The notes: a model not told the origin generated them from the sequence alone. Shown: positions 1 to 7,846, counted from the first letter of the stretch. The stretch: DNA of 64,000 nucleotides from Acidobacteriota bacterium (GCA_016201285.1 JACQDE010000079.1:1-64000), one strand, 5' to 3'. Program-made: numbers and translations.

Positions 1-138
1 CTCGTTGGATCGGGGAGTACAATCACGACCGGCCGCATCGCGGGGTGGCAAACCGCACCCCACGGGAGGCCTTCTTGGCTTTCACAGGTGTACTAAAAAA
101 CGAGGCCCTGACTGTCTAAATTAGAAGGGTGCACTACA
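1..138 (+). mobile_element. Right end of an IS3-type insertion sequence
   Basis: The window opens inside a transposase reading frame that stops at 117-119. About 20 bases later the sequence reads GGGTGCACTACA, whose reverse complement begins TGTAGTGCACCC, a TGT-type terminus as found in IS3-like elements. From base 139 the reading frame of an outer-membrane barrel protein takes over without a gap, which places the element edge at about 138. The left end and any target duplication lie outside the window. Confidence 0.6.
3..119 (+). CDS. IS3-family transposase, C-terminal fragment (integrase core)
   Basis: Only the last 38 residues are present. They contain the pattern W-I-x-E-Y-N-x-x-R-P-H followed by R-T-P-R-E-A-F, the usual C-terminal end of the DDE integrase core (rve) in IS3 orfB transposases. 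The protein would cut and join the ends of the insertion sequence. The 5' part, including the catalytic DDE residues, is outside the window, so the element's activity cannot be judged. The frame ends just before the presumed right inverted repeat, the normal arrangement in this family. Confidence 0.75.
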   Translation, partial: RWIGEYNHDRPHRGVANRTPREAFLAFTGVLKNEALTV

Positions 139-462
139 GTTGTCTTCAAATACAAGCTCACAGCGAACCTCATGCCCAAGCTGGAGTATCGTTACCAGCA
201 GTTCGACAACAAAGACTACCAAACGTCGCCCATGACGCCTTATATGGGCTGCATCAGCCCGGCCACCGGCACTCTGGTGAACGGCTGTCCTGTGAGGCTG
301 CTGACCGGCTCGACTTCTCCCAACCCGACTTTCACCCCCAGCCCGTTCTATCCGTACTCCGTGGTTGGCGATACATCGGCGGCCCGGTACATCTTCTTGG
401 GCGTCGATCAACCTTCACACCGCGTCCACATTCTCTCGGCCACGCTCGAATATCGCTTCTAG
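139..462 (+). pseudogene. C-terminal fragment of an outer-membrane beta-barrel protein (MtrB/PioB-like), cut by the IS
   Basis: The frame runs open from the IS edge to the stop at 460-462, with no start codon of its own before an internal ATG at 172. The fragment (about 107 residues) alternates hydrophobic and polar residues like beta strands, has aromatic-rich turns, and ends A-T-L-E-Y-R-F, a terminal phenylalanine beta-signal recognised by the BAM complex. The pattern Y-R-Y-Q-Q-F-D and the ending resemble barrels of the MtrB/PioB group, which hold decahaem cytochromes in the outer membrane; that family call is an inference. The 5' part is lost or separated by the insertion, so the gene is probably dead. 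A terminator follows directly. Confidence 0.55.
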
Positions 463-478
463 CCGGCGGGTCTTTCGA

Positions 479-515
479 AAGGCCGGAGTCCGTTGTTGCG
501 GACTCCGGCCTTTTT
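479..515 (+). terminator. Rho-independent terminator after the barrel gene
   Basis: A perfect 12-bp stem (GGCCGGAGTCCG at 481-492 with its complement at 499-510) closes a 6-base loop and is followed by TTTTTCTTTT. It ends the plus-strand barrel gene. It also lies just past the 3' end of the minus-strand receiver gene and may block read-through from that side too, although the reverse side lacks a good T-run. Confidence 0.85.
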
Positions 516-531
516 CTTTTGGCGAGATCTC

Positions 532-954
532 TCAACCGGCCAGCAGGCGGCGCACTTTTTCCACCAGCAACTGCGCGTCGAACACGGGTTTTTCAAGGTA
601 GTCATCGGCGCCGGAGGCGGCAAGCAGGCGCTCGCGGTCGCCGGACATGGCATGCGCGGTGGCCAGCAGGATGGGGAGCGAGCGGCCCGCGGCGGCCGCG
701 GCGCGCTTCACCAGTTGCGCCAGCTCCACGCCGTCAATCAGCCGCCCTTGCCAATGCGCGTTGGCCAGCGAAACGTCCAGCACCGCCACGTGCACCCGCC
801 CGGCTTCCACATCGGCCAGGATTTGCGGCACGTCCTCCGTCACCACGCACAAGAAATTCCCGGCGCGCTCCAGCGCCATGCGATAGAACTTCGCCACCAG
901 CGCGTGGTCCTCGACGATGAGGACCGTCTTCTGTTCGGACTGGGTGGCGGTCAT
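532..954 (-). CDS. Single-domain response regulator (receiver)
   Basis: The 140 residues form one CheY-like receiver domain with no output domain. The acidic pocket is E15-D16 in V-L-I-V-E-D, the phosphoacceptor is D60 in V-A-V-L-D-V, and the conserved lysine is K122 in L-E-K-P-V. Its ATG overlaps the stop codon of the upstream globin-coupled kinase by 4 bases, so the two are translationally coupled and the kinase is the probable phosphodonor. With no DNA-binding domain, the protein must act by protein contact or as a relay. An Ala-rich loop (about residues 84-90) is a little longer than in CheY. Confidence 0.9.
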   Translation of the reverse strand: MTATQSEQKTVLIVEDHALVAKFYRMALERAGNFLCVVTEDVPQILADVEAGRVHVAVLDVSLANAHWQGRLIDGVELAQLVKRAAAAAGRSLPILLATAHAMSGDRERLLAASGADDYLEKPVFDAQLLVEKVRRLLAG

Positions 955-2279
955 GCAGGCGCCCGCGTCGAGGTTTTTTCCCGCGAGGCCGGAGGCAACT
1001 TCGCCGCTTCCTTACTCGCGAGCGGGAGCGTGAACCAGACCAGCGTGCCGCGGCCGTCCTCGCCGTTCTCCAGGCCGATGGCCCCGCCCATGAGTTCCAC
1101 CAGGCGACGGGAGATGGCCAGGCCCAGGCCGCTACCGCCGTAGCGCCGGCCGGCAGGGGCTTGGACGAATTTCTCAAACACCTCCTCGCGTTTTTCCTCG
1201 GGGATGCCGATTCCCGTGTCCACGACTTCGATACGCAGGAATCCGTTGCCGCTGTGCGCGGCCGGCGCGTCTGGTTTGTGCAAGATTCGAGCGCGGACCG
1301 CAACGCGGCCGGGCGGCTGGTCGGCGGCCGCGGGCGGGGTGAACTTGACGGCGTTGGAAAGCAGGTTCAGGAGAACCTGCCGGAAGCGGACCTCGTCGGC
1401 GCGAACCAGGGGGAGTTCCGTATTGTGCGTCTCGTCGCGCAGTTCGAGATCTTTCTCGGCGGCGGGGATGGTGACCAGGGGCACGGTGGAATCGAGCACG
1501 TGGCGGGGATCCACGTCGTCCACGTGCAGGGCCATGCGGCCGGCTTCGATGCGGCCGATGTCGAGGATGTCGTTGACCAGGCCAAGCAGGTGCTGGGCGC
1601 TGGAGAAGACGTCGCGGAGCAACTCGCGTTCCTCCTCGGGTGTTTTCGTCAGGCCGTCGAGAACGAGCTTGGTGAAGCCGAGGATGGAATTCAGCGGGGT
1701 GCGCAGCTCGTGAGAGATCTGGGCGAGGAATTCGTCCTTGGAGCGGCTGGCCTCGGCGAGGTCGCGGTTGGCGCGCTCGAGCTGCTCGTTGAGCGCGCGC
1801 AGGTTCTGCATCGAGGCGTGCATGTAGGATTCGCACATCAGGTTTAGGTCGAGGTCGAGAATCTTGCTGACGGCGCGGGCGTAGCGCAAGCGGACGTCGC
1901 TGGCGGGGAATTCCAGCAGCAGGCACTCGGAAAAGAACGCGCGCACGATGCCCATGGCGCTGATCACGTACTTCTGCTCGACGCCGGCGCGCACGTGGCG
2001 GTAGCCGACCTGGTAGCGTTCCTCGGAGTAGGGCTGGTCGTAACCGCCGCCGAAGAGGCCCTTGGCCCAGCCTTGCAGCGTCAATTTCAGGCGCGCGATC
2101 TGCGCGTCGCCGCCGCCGAAGACGCGGAAGGCGTTGGGATGCTGGCGAATCTGGGAGTAAAATCGCTCTGCAAGCTCGGGGAGATACTTTTCCATCCGCG
2201 GGCCGATCTGGCGGAGGAGGGCGGCATCCTCCTCGGTGAAACCGAGGTAGCGCTTCATCTCCTGGATGAAGGTTTCCAT
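951..2279 (-). CDS. Globin-coupled sensor histidine kinase
   Basis: The chosen ATG gives 442 residues and starts just before the sensor domain; the open frame extends further upstream but only across the opposite-strand kinase gene. Residues 5-155 match a protoglobin/globin-coupled sensor, with the likely haem-proximal histidine H95 in V-G-Y-R-H-V-R-A-G-V. A short coiled coil (about 155-182) leads to a HisKA domain with H190 in Q-I-S-H-E-L-R-T-P, then a HATPase_c domain with N, G1 (D-T-G-I-G-I) and G2 (G-S-G-L-G-L) boxes. There is no transmembrane segment, so it is a cytoplasmic sensor of O2 or another haem ligand. It overlaps the receiver gene by 4 bases and is transcribed divergently from the second kinase. 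Confidence 0.9.
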   Translation of the reverse strand: METFIQEMKRYLGFTEEDAALLRQIGPRMEKYLPELAERFYSQIRQHPNAFRVFGGGDAQIARLKLTLQGWAKGLFGGGYDQPYSEERYQVGYRHVRAGVEQKYVISAMGIVRAFFSECLLLEFPASDVRLRYARAVSKILDLDLNLMCESYMHASMQNLRALNEQLERANRDLAEASRSKDEFLAQISHELRTPLNSILGFTKLVLDGLTKTPEEERELLRDVFSSAQHLLGLVNDILDIGRIEAGRMALHVDDVDPRHVLDSTVPLVTIPAAEKDLELRDETHNTELPLVRADEVRFRQVLLNLLSNAVKFTPPAAADQPPGRVAVRARILHKPDAPAAHSGNGFLRIEVVDTGIGIPEEKREEVFEKFVQAPAGRRYGGSGLGLAISRRLVELMGGAIGLENGEDGRGTLVWFTLPLASKEAAKLPPASREKTSTRAPA

Positions 2280-2397
2280 ACAGGTCCGTTCCGGGTCCCG
2301 AAGCATCGGAAGATGCGGCTGCCCGAACGCGTTGGAGTAGCACGATGTTAGCACGACTCTTGCAGGGAAGGGATGCAACCCCGATGGGGCGTGACGC

Positions 2398-3468
2398 TTG
2401 AGCGAAGTGCGCGTGAGCTTGCGGCTGAAGGCCATCCTGCCGGTGGCGGCGGTGCTGCTGGCGGGCCTGGTGGTGTTTGTCTGGGTGTCGCTCTCCTTCG
2501 AGGACCCGGAGCGGCGCAGCGTAATCGCGGTGGCTGCGGCCGGCGCGGTGGCCATCTGCGCGGCGCTGCTGGCGGTGCTCGCGGTGCTGGTGCAGCGGCC
2601 GCTGGTCGAGCTGCAGGAGAAAATCGCGCGGCTGCGCGACGGCGACCTGACGGTCTCGGTGAGCTTCGCCGGGCGCAACGACGAGGTCGGCGATCTCGGG
2701 CGCAACTTCAATGACATGGTGCGCCAGTTGCGCGAGAGCCGCGAGGAAATCCAGCGACTGCACCGCACGCAAATGTCTCGCGCCGAGCACCTGGCTACGC
2801 TCGGCGAGCTGGCCGCGGGCCTGGCGCACGAAATCCGCAACCCGCTGGCGGGCATCGCCGGCGTGATTGAAATCATCGGACGCGACCTGCCTGAAGGCAG
2901 CCCCGGCCGCGAAGTGCTCAAGGAAGTGCAGCACGAGGTGCTGCACATCAAGCGCATTCTTTCCGATCTGCTCGACTACGCGCGCCCGCGCAAGCCGAAT
3001 TTCCACCCGGCCGACCTGAACGATACCGCCGAGCACGCTGTGAACCTCGCCCGCCAGCAGGCGCTCTCGCGCCCCGTGGAGATTTCCCTGGAAAAGGCGC
3101 CGGGCATGCCGCCGGTGGAGCACGACGCCGGGCAGATGCAGCAGGTGCTGCTGAACCTGCTGCTGAACGCGCTGCAGGCGATTGACGGGGCGGGGAAGAT
3201 CCGCGTGCAGGTCGTCTCCCACGATAACCAGGCGGTCGTGAGCGTGACGGATACGGGCCGCGGCATCGCGCCCGAACACTTGCCCAGCATTTTCCGGCCG
3301 TTCTTCACCACCAAAGGGCAAGGCACTGGCCTGGGACTTTCGCTGGCGCGCCGCGTGGTGGAAGACCACGGGGGAAAAATTGAGGTGACCAGCCAGCCCG
3401 GCCAGGGCACGCAGTTTCTGATCTGGCTGTCGTTTCGCCGGCCGGCCCCGCCCCCCGCGGCATCGTGA
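2398..3468 (+). CDS. Membrane sensor histidine kinase, NtrB/AtoS-like
   Basis: The protein is 356 residues from a TTG start; a nearby in-frame GTG is possible. Two transmembrane segments (about 10-33 and 42-65) enclose only a short periplasmic loop, so there is no real extracellular sensor. A HAMP linker (about 66-118), a HisKA domain with H144 in L-A-H-E-I-R-N-P-L and a HATPase domain follow (D-T-G-R-G-I and G-T-G-L-G-L). The H-E-I-R-N-P-L motif is typical of kinases paired with NtrC-type regulators, and such a regulator begins 24 bases downstream, so the two form a two-component system. The stimulus is unknown; with so small a loop, sensing may be in the membrane or through partners. Confidence 0.9.
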   Translation: MSEVRVSLRLKAILPVAAVLLAGLVVFVWVSLSFEDPERRSVIAVAAAGAVAICAALLAVLAVLVQRPLVELQEKIARLRDGDLTVSVSFAGRNDEVGDLGRNFNDMVRQLRESREEIQRLHRTQMSRAEHLATLGELAAGLAHEIRNPLAGIAGVIEIIGRDLPEGSPGREVLKEVQHEVLHIKRILSDLLDYARPRKPNFHPADLNDTAEHAVNLARQQALSRPVEISLEKAPGMPPVEHDAGQMQQVLLNLLLNALQAIDGAGKIRVQVVSHDNQAVVSVTDTGRGIAPEHLPSIFRPFFTTKGQGTGLGLSLARRVVEDHGGKIEVTSQPGQGTQFLIWLSFRRPAPPPAAS

Positions 3469-3492
3469 CCATTTCGTAGTACAGTAGAGCCA

Positions 3493-4965
3493 ATGGCCAA
3501 GGAACGCATCCTGATTGTGGACGACGAGCGCCTGGTGCGCTGGTCGCTGCGGCAGAAGTGCGAGGAGTGGGGCTACGTGCCGGTCGAGGCGGAGGACGGC
3601 GGCACGGCGCTGCGCCTGGCGCACAGCGACACGCCCGACCTGATGCTGCTCGACGTGCGCCTGCCGGACATGAGCGGGCTCGAGGTACTCGAGAAGCTGA
3701 AGCAGAGCGGCGACGCCCGCGGCGTGATCATGATGACGGCCGATCCGCAGCTCGACGACGTGAAAGCGGCCATCAAGATGGGCGCGTACGATTTTGTCGG
3801 CAAGCCGCTCGATTTCGACGAGCTGAGCCTGACGCTGCAGAATGCGCTCGAGGCCACGCGGCTGCGCACCGAGGTGGAATCGCTGCGCGGCGAAGTCCGC
3901 CGGCGCACCGGCTACCACGACGTGGTCGGTGTCAGCCGCAAGATGACCGAGCTGATGGGCTTCGTGCGCAAGGTGGCTTCGAGTGAAGCGACCACCATCC
4001 TGATCCAGGGCGAGAGCGGCACCGGCAAGGACCTGATCGCCAAGGCCATCCACTACCAGAGCGCGCGCCAGGACCGGCCGTTTGTGGCCATCAACTGCTC
4101 GGCCATTCCCGAAACGCTGATGGAGACGGAACTGTTCGGCCACGAAAAAGGCTCCTTCACCGACGCCAAGGCCATGAAGAAGGGCCTCTTCGAAGTGGCC
4201 GACGGCGGCACGCTCTTCCTCGACGAAATCGGCGAGCTCTCGCAGTTCCTTCAGGCCAAGCTGCTGCGCGTGCTGGAAGACCAGGTGATCCGCCGGGTGG
4301 GTGGCGTGCGCGACATGCAGGTGGACGTGCGCGTGATCGCCGCGTCGAACCGCGACCTGGAGCGCGCCGTGCGCGAGGGCCACTTCCGGCAGGACCTCTA
4401 TTATCGTCTGGCGATTATTTCGATCTACATCCCGCCGCTGCGCGAGCGCCGCGAAGACATGATGCCGCTGGTGGATTTCTTCATTGACCACTACAACCGC
4501 AAGTTCCGCAAGTCGGTGCGGGGCCTGGCCGACGAGACGCGGCGGCTGCTGCTGAACTACGACTGGCCGGGCAACGTGCGCGAGCTGAAGAACGCCATCG
4601 AGCGCGCCATGATCCTCGAAGAAGAGCCGATCTTGCGGCCGGTGTACCTGCCGTTCTCGGTGGTGCAGCCGCATTCGGGCGTCACCGCGTTCGAGCACAC
4701 CGCGTCGCCGCACGGCGGGGGGCAGCCGCTGGCCGAAGGACGCTGGCTGCCACCGCTCTCGATCCCCGAGGGCGGCACGTCGCTCGAAGAAGTGGAGCGC
4801 GCGCTGGTGGAGCTGGCGCTGCGGCAGGCCGGCGGCAATCAGACGCACGCCGCGCGCCTGCTGGATATCAGCCGCGACGCGCTGCGCTACAAAATGAAAA
4901 AGTTCGGCCTGATGCACGCCGACGAAGAATCCGCCACCGCCGACACTCCCCATTCGGAAGCGTAG
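3493..4965 (+). CDS. Sigma-54-dependent response regulator, NtrC family
   Basis: The 490 residues fold into a receiver (D10-D11, phosphoacceptor D54, K104), an AAA+ sigma-54 activation domain (Walker A G-E-S-G-T-G-K-D at 173-180, Walker B L-F-L-D-E near 241-245) and a Fis-type helix-turn-helix (about 440-472). It should activate sigma-54 promoters when phosphorylated by the kinase encoded just upstream. The loop that normally reads GAFTGA and contacts sigma-54 is G-S-F-T-D-A here (220-225), differing at two of six positions. Variants occur in the family, so activity is not excluded. A long Gly/Pro/Ser-rich linker (about 395-425) separates AAA+ from the HTH. No target promoter can be assigned. 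Confidence 0.93.
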   Translation: MAKERILIVDDERLVRWSLRQKCEEWGYVPVEAEDGGTALRLAHSDTPDLMLLDVRLPDMSGLEVLEKLKQSGDARGVIMMTADPQLDDVKAAIKMGAYDFVGKPLDFDELSLTLQNALEATRLRTEVESLRGEVRRRTGYHDVVGVSRKMTELMGFVRKVASSEATTILIQGESGTGKDLIAKAIHYQSARQDRPFVAINCSAIPETLMETELFGHEKGSFTDAKAMKKGLFEVADGGTLFLDEIGELSQFLQAKLLRVLEDQVIRRVGGVRDMQVDVRVIAASNRDLERAVREGHFRQDLYYRLAIISIYIPPLRERREDMMPLVDFFIDHYNRKFRKSVRGLADETRRLLLNYDWPGNVRELKNAIERAMILEEEPILRPVYLPFSVVQPHSGVTAFEHTASPHGGGQPLAEGRWLPPLSIPEGGTSLEEVERALVELALRQAGGNQTHAARLLDISRDALRYKMKKFGLMHADEESATADTPHSEA

Positions 4966-4966
4966 A

Positions 4967-5500
4967 AGTAGCGCAGCCACTCTTGGCTGCGCTCTGTCCG
5001 CCCAAAAGTAGCACAGGCTATCAGCCTGTGCCCCGTAGGACAAGCTTTCCAGCCCGTCCGCCTCGTAGGGGCGCTGCTTGCCGCGCCCTTTGGAGTGCGG
5101 CGTCTCGACGCCGCTTTTCTTTTCGTCCGAGCAGGTTCGTGTAGCGGCAACCTGCGCGCTCTCGCGCAGGTTGCCTCGCTTTTCAAGTAGCACAGGCTTT
5201 CAGCCTGTGCCCCGGAGGACAGGCTTTCCATCCTGTCCGCCTCGTTGCGGTGCCGCTTTGCTTTGTCATCCTGAGTCCCGATGGTTTTGATCGGGACGAA
5301 GGATCTGCTTTTTCCTGACTTGCTTGTCCCCCTTGCACTGAGCGCAAGGTAGCGCAGGCTTTCCAGCCTGTCCGGCATCCAAGTACTTCGCAGCACCCGT
5401 ACCGCCGCGCTCTCGTCCTGCCTGCCTTGCTTGCCCTTAGGGAAATCTCAGCACCTGTAGCGGCGCGCTTTAGCGCGGCTATTCCTGCTCGCCCGTGCGG
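4967..5500. repeat. Cluster of dispersed palindromic repeats
   Basis: This gene-free stretch is packed with short near-perfect hairpins: AGCGCAGCCA/TGGCTGCGCT (4970-4993), AGCACAGGCT/AGCCTGTGC (5010-5031), a GGACAAGCTTTCCAGCCCGTCC unit (5038-5059), GCGGCGTC/GACGCCGC (5097-5114), GCAACCTGCGCG/CGCGCAGGTTGC near 5145-5174, another AGCACAGGCT unit (5188-5210), GGACAGGCTTTCCATCCTGTCC after it, and a further AGCGCAGGCT/AGCCTGTCC unit near 5350. A GTCATCCTGAGTC... unit starts at 5265. Related units recur elsewhere in the window, so these are dispersed, REP-like sequences. No ORF in the region looks genuine. Confidence 0.8.
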
Positions 5501-5669
5501 CTCGCTTCATGCTGTCCGATCTTCCCCCATCACCCCGTTGCGCCCGCCTCCCCTTTGCCTCTCGCCGGTACTGGTTCGTTTCCGATAAACAGACTATTCG
5601 GCCAGAAGCAACCCCCCATTGGTGCTTGACCGACGCGTCGGACCGAGGTCAAATCGAGCGTGAGGGCAT

Positions 5670-6713
5670 ATGTCAAAATCGCGCGCAGGCTCCGCACTCA
5701 CCGATGAAGGGGTTAATCGTGTAGTCGAACTTATCCGCCCTTGCTTCGACAAATACGTCGCGAAGTATGACCTACACAAATACCCACCCGAGACTTACGA
5801 AGACCTGCTCGTTGCCTTTCGAGAGCCTGAGCAAGTAACCGACGGTGACCTCCGGAAGGCTGTGATTTGGAAGTTCGGTCACATCGGAAAGCGGCGAATT
5901 CCACAGCGCCATGAGGCGCTGATTTCGTCTCTACAGAGTCTGTGGCCAGGTCTGTCGCCGACGCTCATCGGTTCGGCAACACAGGCGTTTACTCGGCTTA
6001 CTGATGTGCTCGGTCGGGCACACCGATTCATTACACTTGCGTTTCTTCTGCATTTGATGAGGCCGACCGAGATTCCCATCATCGACCGGCACAATTTCCG
6101 CGCCATGAACCACTACTTCAGGGCGGTACGCCCCGAGTGGCGTCCGAAATCAGCGCCCTCCACCTTTGACGACTTGGTCATACTCTCTACCTTTGTGAGC
6201 GGGATCAGGTCTTGCTGGGAGACTGTCGACCCAGCGACAGTTCCGTCGGTACGCAACCTCGACCGCTTCCTGATGATGTACGGAAAGATTGAGTTGCAGC
6301 AGCGGAAGAGGCAGTCGGCCACTAGTAGAGCTACCGATGCCGGTTCATCAAGTTCAGCCGGACGCCCCCGCGGTCCCCGGGATACAGATGCGGGCACATC
6401 GGTCAGGCTTCCTCACGGTGGAACCGCAGCGTGTTTTCATGTGAGCAGACTCGTTCAGTATGTGAAGGAGTCTGGGAGAGAGTACATCATACAGGGTCAG
6501 GCCAACTGTGCGTTCTCTGCCCATCGAAAACAGCACTCTCTCAATTTCTGGTTGCGCCAGAATTTCGCAGTCAATCGTGATACAAAACAGGCAGTGAACG
6601 ATGTCGTAGAGCAACTCGTTTTGACTGGGCTATTTGAGACGGGCGAGTTTCTCTGTCCAGACAGCGGACGTCGGTGTAAAGGGATTCGGTTAGTCACCTC
6701 GGAAGAATCTTGA
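5670..6713 (+). CDS. Hypothetical protein, possible HhH-GPD-like N-terminal region
   Basis: This 347-residue protein is not recognised with confidence. Residues 15-215 are helical and contain I-P-I-I-D-R-H-N-F-R-A-M (135-146), which recalls the loop carrying the catalytic Asp in HhH-GPD DNA glycosylases such as EndoIII; D139 would be that residue. No Fe-S cysteine cluster is seen. A low-complexity Ser/Arg/Gly linker (about 218-250) leads to a basic C-terminal part (about 260-347) that could be a small winged helix. GC content and codon use are clearly lower than in neighbours, suggesting transfer. GTGAGG shortly before the ATG is a weak ribosome site. It stands alone between repeats and a long leader region. 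A DNA-repair or DNA-binding role is only a guess. Confidence 0.7.
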   Translation: MSKSRAGSALTDEGVNRVVELIRPCFDKYVAKYDLHKYPPETYEDLLVAFREPEQVTDGDLRKAVIWKFGHIGKRRIPQRHEALISSLQSLWPGLSPTLIGSATQAFTRLTDVLGRAHRFITLAFLLHLMRPTEIPIIDRHNFRAMNHYFRAVRPEWRPKSAPSTFDDLVILSTFVSGIRSCWETVDPATVPSVRNLDRFLMMYGKIELQQRKRQSATSRATDAGSSSSAGRPRGPRDTDAGTSVRLPHGGTAACFHVSRLVQYVKESGREYIIQGQANCAFSAHRKQHSLNFWLRQNFAVNRDTKQAVNDVVEQLVLTGLFETGEFLCPDSGRRCKGIRLVTSEES

Positions 6714-6819
6714 CCTGGTGAAAGTTCCTCTACGTCCATAAGTACAAATGACCGCATAATGCGCTTAACGGAATCTGACCCAATACCGTCTCCCACGACA
6801 ATTGACCCCGAAAAATCGC

Positions 6820-6848
6820 TTGACAAGCAGTTTTCTTATAGCTAAAAT
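6820..6848 (+). promoter_or_regulatory. Strong sigma-70 promoter (TTGACA-17-TAAAAT)
   Basis: TTGACA at 6820-6825 and TAAAAT at 6843-6848 are separated by exactly 17 bases, in an AT-rich patch unusual for this window. Transcription should start near 6855. The next gene on this strand begins at 7086, giving a leader of about 230 bases. Confidence 0.7.
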
Positions 6849-7001
6849 GCAAACGCCTGCTGTCGCTCCTGGCTGTTGCCCTCGCCCAGGCTGCCGAGGA
6901 CTCTCTACCTCAGCCGCAGCACAAATCCATCCAGGCCGCGTCCCGCTCTGCGGGATGAAAAACTTATCGTGTCCCTCATCTCCATGATCCGCAACGGCTT
7001 C

Positions 7002-7032
7002 TGCGTTTTGTTACCATTTGTATCAAAACGCA
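7002..7032. promoter_or_regulatory. Perfect 9-bp inverted repeat in the leader of the zinc-finger gene
   Basis: TGCGTTTTG (7002-7010) and CAAAACGCA (7024-7032) are perfect complements around a 13-base loop. The hairpin ends 53 bases before the next start codon. It could be an operator or an RNA hairpin in the leader; there is no T-run, so it is not an ordinary terminator. Confidence 0.5.
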
Positions 7033-7085
7033 CAACCTCTTCGCTTTCATGGACTTGCGGCATTCGATAACACCCGGGGGTACCC

Positions 7086-7721
7086 ATGTCCGTTCGCTGC
7101 ACTTTTCGCCTCGACAACGGCAAATTCTGCCACCGCTGGGCTCGCAAAGGAGCGCCCTTCTGCTCTCACCACACGCCCGCTTCTCCTCCTGCCGAATCCG
7201 GCGACTCCGAAGAAAACCTCTCTCCTCTCGACCGCCTCAACACCCACGACGATCTGTTCGACGTCGTCCGCGAATCCCTCAACGCCATACGTCTCGGTCG
7301 TCTTTCACCGGGTCGCGCTTACGCGACTGGCTATTTCATTGATCTCTGGATGCGTATCAAGGAGCGCATGGAAAAGGCCGGTCCGGAAACCAAGAAGTTT
7401 CAGAAGCGCCGCATGTTGTCGGATCCCGTCGAGCAGGCAATCTTTGACGTGGTCGCTGAAAAGGTCATTCACGTCATGACCGGAAGGACCATCGAGGAAA
7501 TTGAACGCGACGGTGGCCAGGTTACCCCACAAGGCCAGCCCCATTGGACCGAGCGTCCCCTTGCCGTCATCGACGAAATGCTTGGCGCTCGAGGTGCTCC
7601 CGCGCCTCCATCACCCGGAGAATCGGCGCCAACCGACCCGCGTGATTCTTCGACAAAGTCTCCGCTGCCCAAGAACTGGGGATACGAGAAAGAAGAAAAG
7701 AAAGAGGAACCAAAAAAGTGA
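7086..7721 (+). CDS. Hypothetical protein with N-terminal Cys/His zinc-finger-like motif
   Basis: The 211-residue protein begins with C5-T-F-R ... F-C-H-R-W ... F-C-S-H-H (residues 5-29), a compact set of Cys and His suited to one zinc ion. The middle part (about 48-145) is helical and charged. The C-terminal 50 residues are Pro/Ser-rich and end in a run of Lys and Glu. Short proteins with this N-terminal pattern are, from memory, common and multicopy in Acidobacteriota, with no known function. It is preceded by a strong promoter and a long leader with a perfect inverted repeat. Base composition is lower in GC than the flanking housekeeping genes. A nucleic-acid-binding role is an inference from the zinc motif and basic charge. 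Confidence 0.8.
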   Translation: MSVRCTFRLDNGKFCHRWARKGAPFCSHHTPASPPAESGDSEENLSPLDRLNTHDDLFDVVRESLNAIRLGRLSPGRAYATGYFIDLWMRIKERMEKAGPETKKFQKRRMLSDPVEQAIFDVVAEKVIHVMTGRTIEEIERDGGQVTPQGQPHWTERPLAVIDEMLGARGAPAPPSPGESAPTDPRDSSTKSPLPKNWGYEKEEKKEEPKK

Positions 7722-7767
7722 GGACCTCCAAATGGCCGCAGAAAGCACCGCCCCCTACGACAGTGCC

Positions 7768-7789
7768 GGACAGGCTGGAAAGCCTGTCC
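7768..7789. repeat. Palindromic repeat GGACAGGCT/AGCCTGTCC
   Basis: A 9-bp perfect hairpin of the same family as those at 5.0-5.4 kb. It sits between the convergent 3' ends of two genes, where it may help end transcription. Confidence 0.7.
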
Positions 7790-7846
7790 TACGAACAGAA
7801 AACCTCACGTCAGTCCCGCAAAAAAAAACGCGGGACGGGACGTGAG

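Noticed and set aside
2373-2714. Long frames opposite or overlapping the kinase genes, including those spanning 1174-5193 on the minus strand
   Set aside because: They are low-complexity Arg/Ala/Gly/His translations of the antisense of high-GC genes, with no motifs or start signals. The real genes on the other frames explain the region.
5509-5724. A 71-residue frame before the 5670 gene
   Set aside because: Composition is repeat-like and it overlaps the better-supported start at 5670.
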